A DNA stretch of 10,086 nt. Source: CAZMVY01 sp964569765. GTDB taxonomy: Bacteria; Planctomycetota; Phycisphaerae; UBA1845; PWPN01. Location: positions 1 to 10,086 of the forward strand of contig CAZMVY010000186.1 of assembly GCA_964569765.1 (NCBI GenBank), in the 5' to 3' direction. Shown piece by piece: positions 6,647-10,086 of this stretch (position 1 is its first letter; the number at the start of each line of letters is the position of its first letter). The position numbers and the translations under genes are program-made. The notes below the pieces were generated by a model, which ran no database searches, had not been told where the DNA came from, and saw only the letters and a list, made by a program, of their open reading frames with translations.

Positions 6647-7609
6647 GTGAAGACCATCTCTCGAAGCCGATTGGCGCGCATCGTGGCAGTGATGTTGCTG
6701 TTGGTCGTCGCCGGCGCCGGAACTTGTCAGCCTCCCCCGGCATCGTCGGGGGCAGAGACGACTGACGGAACCGCGGGCATCGGGCTGAGCGATCAGGAAG
6801 TCGCAATGGCTATCCGCCAGGTGCATCCGCTGATGTCGGACATCCCCCCCATTCCGATCCCCGATGCGCTTGTCGACCGTCAGGACGAACATGCGCAGAG
6901 AGCACTCGACATTCTGAACACGGTGAACGGCTTTGCCTCTTCCGACTTCTGGTCGATCTCCTCGGCCAAGCTCACGGCCGTCAGGAAGAGTTCCGGCGGA
7001 TGGGTGGAGGATGCCACGAATCCCTGGATCGTTACCTACACGAAGAAAGATGGCGACCTCACGACGACTGTCACACACATGCTCGGCGTGCCGGGCAACT
7101 GGCTGTGGTGGGTCACATGGGACGGCTGCGACGGAAAGCACCTCTACCGCGATTTCATGGTGGATTGGTGGATGCTTGGGAAGGACGGGAAACTGATGAA
7201 GCACGACGCGTTCCAGTGCCTCGACGCGCCGCCCTGCAGCGCGGAGTCGGGGTGCCACGAATCGACGCCGCTCTACACGTGGGTCTTCGAAGTCCTGGAT
7301 GAGGCAACGCTCTATACGCTCTGGGACGAGGTGCGCCTGGTGACGCGTGCATACACCACCATTTCGTACGCGTACTCCAACAGGTTCAATGCCTTCCTGC
7401 CATTCACCCAAGAGGTGTGCACGTCCTACCCGGACGGCCGCCTGGTGTTCGAGAGCTTCAAGCGCCGGCTCTCCGATGACATCCTGTACCGATGGTATGA
7501 GGGCCGATGGACGGCGGACTACCGATACTGCTGGACCATGTATCGGGAAGACCAAACCGTCCTCGACTGCGGGGGCGACATGAACTGCCCGCAGTGCAGC
7601 ATTCCGTAA
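6647..7609 (+). CDS. exported cysteine-rich protein of unknown function
   Basis: I do not recognise this 320-residue protein. Starting at GTG 6647, it opens with Lys and Arg residues, then a hydrophobic stretch (about 12-22) and AGA at 22-24, a fair signal peptidase I site. Cys27 follows AGT, which is not a canonical lipobox, so a lipoprotein is possible but less likely. The mature part has nine further cysteines. Three form a Cys-x5-Cys-x5-Cys cluster (codons at 7217-7255) and the last three form Cys-x5-Cys-x2-Cys at the extreme C-terminus (7568-7597). Tryptophan and tyrosine are frequent, including WLWWVTWDGCDG and WMLGKDGKLMKHD. Such spacing fits disulfides in an extracytoplasmic protein, or metal binding. 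It is monocistronic, between a divergent membrane protein and a convergent regulator, so context gives no role. Confidence 0.8.
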   Translation: MKTISRSRLARIVAVMLLLVVAGAGTCQPPPASSGAETTDGTAGIGLSDQEVAMAIRQVHPLMSDIPPIPIPDALVDRQDEHAQRALDILNTVNGFASSDFWSISSAKLTAVRKSSGGWVEDATNPWIVTYTKKDGDLTTTVTHMLGVPGNWLWWVTWDGCDGKHLYRDFMVDWWMLGKDGKLMKHDAFQCLDAPPCSAESGCHESTPLYTWVFEVLDEATLYTLWDEVRLVTRAYTTISYAYSNRFNAFLPFTQEVCTSYPDGRLVFESFKRRLSDDILYRWYEGRWTADYRYCWTMYREDQTVLDCGGDMNCPQCSIP

Positions 7610-7654
7610 GCGTCCTGCCGGCCGTCCGGAGCCACCGGAGCGCCGCTGATCGGC

Positions 7655-8656
7655 CTATTCGTGCGGGGGCCGCAGGAAGGAGATAAACGGCGAAAGCTGG
7701 CTGAACTCCATAAGGCTGTGCATTGGGAAGTTGGTCGTGCGGATGCCGGCCTCTTCGACGGCTGCGATCGCGTTGAGGCCCCCTGTGACGATCATCCCCG
7801 TCCGACCTTCCTGCACCGGAAAGTCGAGCAACGGCTGGTTCCGCCGGCCGATCATCAGAATCCCGTTCAGCCCGATCCGGGCGAGCCTGCGTGCGATCTT
7901 CTCCACCTCGGGCACGGCGGCAGAGGGAATCTCGCGAAAGCTGGCACCGATCCGCCCGTTACCCGTTCGCGCCGCCAGCCCGACGCTCGTCAGCCGGCCT
8001 TTGAGGAAGACATCCAGCGGGTCCAGCGACGTGCCGTCGTAGTAGATTACGTCGGTGAACCGCGTCGGCCGGCCTCCCTCGATCTCCAGCACCCCGCCGA
8101 AACGCGACGCCACCGGGATGCCGGCCGCCAGCAGAATACCGTTGATCGTCACGCTGCATACGGTGGCGATCACCACCTTGCCATCCGGTACGCGGACGTC
8201 GCCGATCACGTCACCCGCCCGCGAGACGCGCAGATGATAACCCATGCCCAGGCCCGCGCGGAACACGACGACCATCTCCGAGATCGCCGGCTGCAGATCC
8301 GCCTCATCGATCAGCGAGGCGTTCACGACAATCCGCCCCTCACCGGTAGTAATGCGGAACGTTGTCTGATAGGCCAGCGCGTCGACCCTTGCGGCGGTGA
8401 AGCCCAGGCGGTCGATGACCGTACCCTTCTGGAGCTCCTCGATTCCCTGCGGAGTAATCCGCCGCCCCCGTTGCCCGTCGCTCTCCACGAGGCCGTTCGC
8501 CTCCAGGTGCTCAAGGTAGACGCGCAACGTTCGCGGCTTAAGGTCCAGGCCAAACGCCTGGAGTTCCCGCGCTACCCGTGCGCCGCCCAAGGGTCTGTCT
8601 GCCTCGCGGAGCACCCTCAGAATGGCCAGCTTTTTCTTGCGATCATAAGATTTCAC
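7655..8656 (-). CDS. nrpR: NrpR-type nitrogen regulator (winged helix plus one DUF128/NrpR domain)
   Basis: NrpR is best known as the euryarchaeal repressor of nitrogen-assimilation genes, released from DNA by 2-oxoglutarate; bacterial homologues exist. With GTG 8656 the product is 333 residues. Residues about 5-76 form a winged-helix DNA-binding domain (KKKLAILRVLREADRPLGG, then RTLRVYLEHLEANGLVE and GRRITPQGIEEL). The rest is one NrpR domain, with GRIGASFREIPSAAV, GLNGILMIGRRNQPLLDFPV and VTGGLNAIAAVEEAGI as hallmark stretches. Methanogen NrpR often has two such domains in one or two chains. In-frame starts at ATG 8731 and TTG 8764 would add residues unlike the family and lie upstream of the predicted promoter, so 8656 is preferred despite a weak ribosome site. 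It faces gdhA, a plausible target. The family is clear; the target and effector are inference. Confidence 0.88.
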   Translation of the reverse strand: MKSYDRKKKLAILRVLREADRPLGGARVARELQAFGLDLKPRTLRVYLEHLEANGLVESDGQRGRRITPQGIEELQKGTVIDRLGFTAARVDALAYQTTFRITTGEGRIVVNASLIDEADLQPAISEMVVVFRAGLGMGYHLRVSRAGDVIGDVRVPDGKVVIATVCSVTINGILLAAGIPVASRFGGVLEIEGGRPTRFTDVIYYDGTSLDPLDVFLKGRLTSVGLAARTGNGRIGASFREIPSAAVPEVEKIARRLARIGLNGILMIGRRNQPLLDFPVQEGRTGMIVTGGLNAIAAVEEAGIRTTNFPMHSLMEFSQLSPFISFLRPPHE

Positions 8657-8686
8657 GGTTTCGCCCCATGCCGTCCCCCGACCGGC

Positions 8687-8716
8687 AATGATACCGGCTT
8701 GCTCGCTCGTACGCAA
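8687..8716 (-). promoter_or_regulatory. candidate nrpR promoter
   Basis: On the minus strand TTGCGT (8716-8711) is followed after 18 bases by TATCAT (8692-8687), a five-of-six -10. Transcription would start near 8680 and leave about 24 bases before GTG 8656, which supports that start codon. The -35 is weak. Confidence 0.4.
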
Positions 8717-8745
8717 CAGCAATTGCGGCATCAATGCCGTGATCG

Positions 8746-8770
8746 GCGTAATTTGTGAAACCAATCACGC
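8746..8770. promoter_or_regulatory. imperfect inverted repeat, candidate operator
   Basis: GCGTAATT (8746-8753) and AATCACGC (8763-8770) are reverse complements at seven of eight positions, with nine bases between them, so equivalent bases are about 17 apart. It lies between nrpR and gdhA, upstream of the predicted nrpR promoter. It differs from the GGAA-N6-TTCC operator known for Methanococcus NrpR. Binding by NrpR is a guess from position only. Confidence 0.35.
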
Positions 8771-8779
8771 GCGGCAGAC

Positions 8780-8810
8780 GCCAAGAAATGCCGCTTTTCT
8801 TGGCTTTTTT
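8780..8810 (+). terminator. rho-independent terminator upstream of gdhA
   Basis: GCCAAGAAA (8780-8788) pairs perfectly over nine bases with TTTCTTGGC (8796-8804) around a seven-base loop, and six T residues follow at once (8805-8810). The U-tract is present only on the plus strand. No plus-strand gene ends here, since nrpR upstream runs the other way. The structure must therefore end either a short RNA begun near 8700-8760 or the leader of gdhA, where it could act as an attenuator. Confidence 0.8.
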
Positions 8811-8986
8811 GGCGACAGCCACTTCCATATTCCGCCAGCGGGTGGTATCCTGATGCCGCCCCGTGCGATCCCGATGAGATTCGGATGCGCATGCCGATTC
8901 GCGCGGCGCGGGGCCGCTGGACGACGGAGGAGTCGCCCTCCGGTTCGCCCGTTCTTCATGTGCTCAGAACAGGAGATCGAAACGCA
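8811..8986 (+). other. gdhA upstream region or leader
   Basis: This stretch runs from the terminator to the gdhA start. Promoter matches are poor: TATCCT at 8846-8851 has only a very weak -35 (TTCCAT, 8823-8828) 17 bases before it. CGGAGG (8925-8930) and CCTCCG (8937-8942) form a perfect 6-bp stem with a six-base loop; the first arm is itself a Shine-Dalgarno-like sequence. An ATG at 8885 is in frame with gdhA. AGGAG (8971-8975) is the likely gdhA ribosome site. Confidence 0.4.
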
Positions 8987-10086
8987 ATGTCGTACGTCGA
9001 GAACGTCATGGAGCTGGTCGTCAAACGCAATCCGGCCGAGCCGGAGTTCCACCAGGCCGTCAAAGAGGTGCTCGACACCCTCGGGCCGGTGCTTCAGCGT
9101 CACCCGAAGTATGAGAAGAACCGGATTCTCGAGCGGCTCGTCGAACCCGAGCGTGTGATCATGTTCCGCGTGCCCTGGTTCGATGACCGGGGCAACATCC
9201 AGGTCAACCGCGGCTTCCGCATCGAGTTCAACAGCGCCATCGGCCCGTACAAGGGCGGGCTGCGGTTCCACCCGACCGTATATCTGGGCATCCTCAAGTT
9301 CCTCGCCTTCGAGCAGATCCTGAAGAACTCGTTGACGACGCTGCCGATGGGCGGAGGCAAGGGCGGCTCCGACTTCGACCCGAAGGGCAAGTCGGACAAC
9401 GAAGTCATGCGGTTCTGCCAGTCGTTTATGACGGAGCTGTGCCGGCACATCGGCGCCGACACGGACGTGCCGGCGGGCGACATCGGCGTGGGCGGGCGTG
9501 AGATCGGCTACCTGTTCGGCCAGTACAAGCGGATCCGCAACGAGTTCACGGGCGTCCTCACGGGCAAGGGCCTCAACTGGGGCGGTTCGCTCATCCGGCC
9601 CGAGGCCACCGGCTACGGCACCACCTATTTCGCCGAAGAGATGCTCAAGACCCGTGGCGACTCGATCAAGGGCAAGATCTGCACGGTCTCCGGCTCGGGC
9701 AACGTCGCCCAGTACACCGTGGAGAAGATCAACCAGCTCGGCGGCAAGTGCGTGAGCCTCTCCGACTCGAACGGCACGATCTACGATCCGGCGGGCATCA
9801 GCGCCGAGAAGCTGGCGTACGTGATGGACCTGAAGAACGTCCGCCGCGGCCGCATCCGCGAGTATGCGGAGAAGTTCAAGGGCGTGGAGTACAAGGAAGG
9901 CATGCGTCCCTGGGGCATCAAGTGCGACTGCGCCTTCCCGTCGGCCACGCAGAACGAGATCAACGGCGAGGACGCCAGGACGCTGGTGAAGAACGGTTGC
10001 ATTCTCGTGGCCGAGGGCGCCAACATGCCGACGGACCCGGACGGCGTCGAGGTATTCCTGAGCAAGAAGATCCTGTACGGCCCCGG
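8987..10086 (+). CDS. gdhA: glutamate dehydrogenase, NADP-type, 3' end outside window
   Basis: GdhA reductively aminates 2-oxoglutarate with ammonium to glutamate in the cytoplasm. The visible 366 residues of an expected 445-450 align closely with E. coli GdhA from the start. LLERLVEPERV-type sequence precedes the active site: Lys89 in GPYKGG, Lys113 in LKNSL, Lys125 in PMGGGKGG and catalytic Asp165 in ADTDVPAGDIG. All are three residues earlier than in E. coli. The Rossmann segment VSGSGNVAQ (234-242) and LSDSNG (258-263) follow, then SATQNEI and AEGANMPT. ATG 8987 is chosen by this alignment and by AGGAG 11 bases upstream; an in-frame ATG at 8885 would add 34 unmatched residues. It is divergent from nrpR, behind a terminator-like hairpin, which suggests nitrogen-responsive control. 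The reading frame is clean to the window edge. Confidence 0.97.
   Translation, partial: MSYVENVMELVVKRNPAEPEFHQAVKEVLDTLGPVLQRHPKYEKNRILERLVEPERVIMFRVPWFDDRGNIQVNRGFRIEFNSAIGPYKGGLRFHPTVYLGILKFLAFEQILKNSLTTLPMGGGKGGSDFDPKGKSDNEVMRFCQSFMTELCRHIGADTDVPAGDIGVGGREIGYLFGQYKRIRNEFTGVLTGKGLNWGGSLIRPEATGYGTTYFAEEMLKTRGDSIKGKICTVSGSGNVAQYTVEKINQLGGKCVSLSDSNGTIYDPAGISAEKLAYVMDLKNVRRGRIREYAEKFKGVEYKEGMRPWGIKCDCAFPSATQNEINGEDARTLVKNGCILVAEGANMPTDPDGVEVFLSKKILYGP

Noticed and set aside
7610..7654. Terminator between the convergent exported-protein gene and nrpR
   Set aside because: Only short 4-bp GC pairings are seen and there is no U-tract on either strand.
7661..8758. A 365-codon plus-strand open frame opposite nrpR
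   Set aside because: It is exactly antisense to a conserved regulator, has His/Arg/Asp-rich composition with no recognisable domain, and lacks a ribosome site.
8656..8986. GGAA-N6-TTCC archaeal NrpR operator and sigma54 -24/-12 promoter
   Set aside because: I searched by eye for both in the nrpR-gdhA gap. TTCC occurs twice (8823, 8830) but no GGAA partner, and no GG-N10-GC pair is correctly spaced.
1..10086. tRNA, CRISPR array, insertion sequence, phage or defence genes
   Set aside because: I found no cloverleaf, direct-repeat/spacer array, transposase motif or terminal inverted repeats. The only tandem repeats are the protein-coding TPR units.

Overview
The window is GC-rich bacterial chromosome with ordinary gene spacing and no mobile element, tRNA, rRNA or CRISPR array that I can see. 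No single gene fixes the taxon. A BipA whose domain II and C-terminal half look planctomycete-like, a membrane glycosyltransferase-like protein with a long TPR tail, a single-domain NrpR-type regulator, and a sugar-acid aldolase/dehydrogenase pair together suggest the Planctomycetota or wider PVC group. This is inference from gene content only.

Layout, left to right. A sigma70-like promoter (126-154) drives a TypA/BipA translational GTPase (236-2020, +). Convergent to it is a two-gene minus-strand operon: a D-2-hydroxyacid dehydrogenase (2875-3879) followed by an HpcH/HpaI-family aldolase (2096-2854). Next on the minus strand is a 761-residue polytopic membrane protein of TMTC/GT-C type with nine C-terminal TPRs (4028-6313). 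A 333-bp gap carries two divergent promoters. An exported cysteine-rich protein of unknown function follows (6647-7609, +), convergent with an NrpR-type nitrogen regulator (7655-8656, -). That regulator is divergent from a glutamate dehydrogenase gene, gdhA, which runs off the right edge (8987-10086, +).

Two places deserve attention. First, BipA is a full-length open frame, but its GTPase domain is damaged on paper. The P-loop Thr is Pro, and about 12 residues containing the DTP of the DTPGH (G3) motif are missing in frame. Several other changes from consensus are all explainable as A:T to C:G transversions. This is either a real GTPase-altered BipA or a local sequence error. Second, the nrpR-gdhA intergenic region is unusually structured. 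It holds an imperfect 8-bp inverted repeat, a textbook rho-independent terminator facing gdhA although no plus-strand gene precedes it, and a further leader hairpin. This suggests that gdhA is controlled by repressor binding, by transcription attenuation, or by both, or that a short RNA is made there.

The hydroxyacid dehydrogenase and aldolase are probably co-translated and likely act on hydroxy- or keto-acids from sugar-acid breakdown. NrpR and GdhA would link 2-oxoglutarate sensing to ammonium assimilation. I see no clear new multi-gene system; the novelty is in the two places above and in the unknown exported protein.
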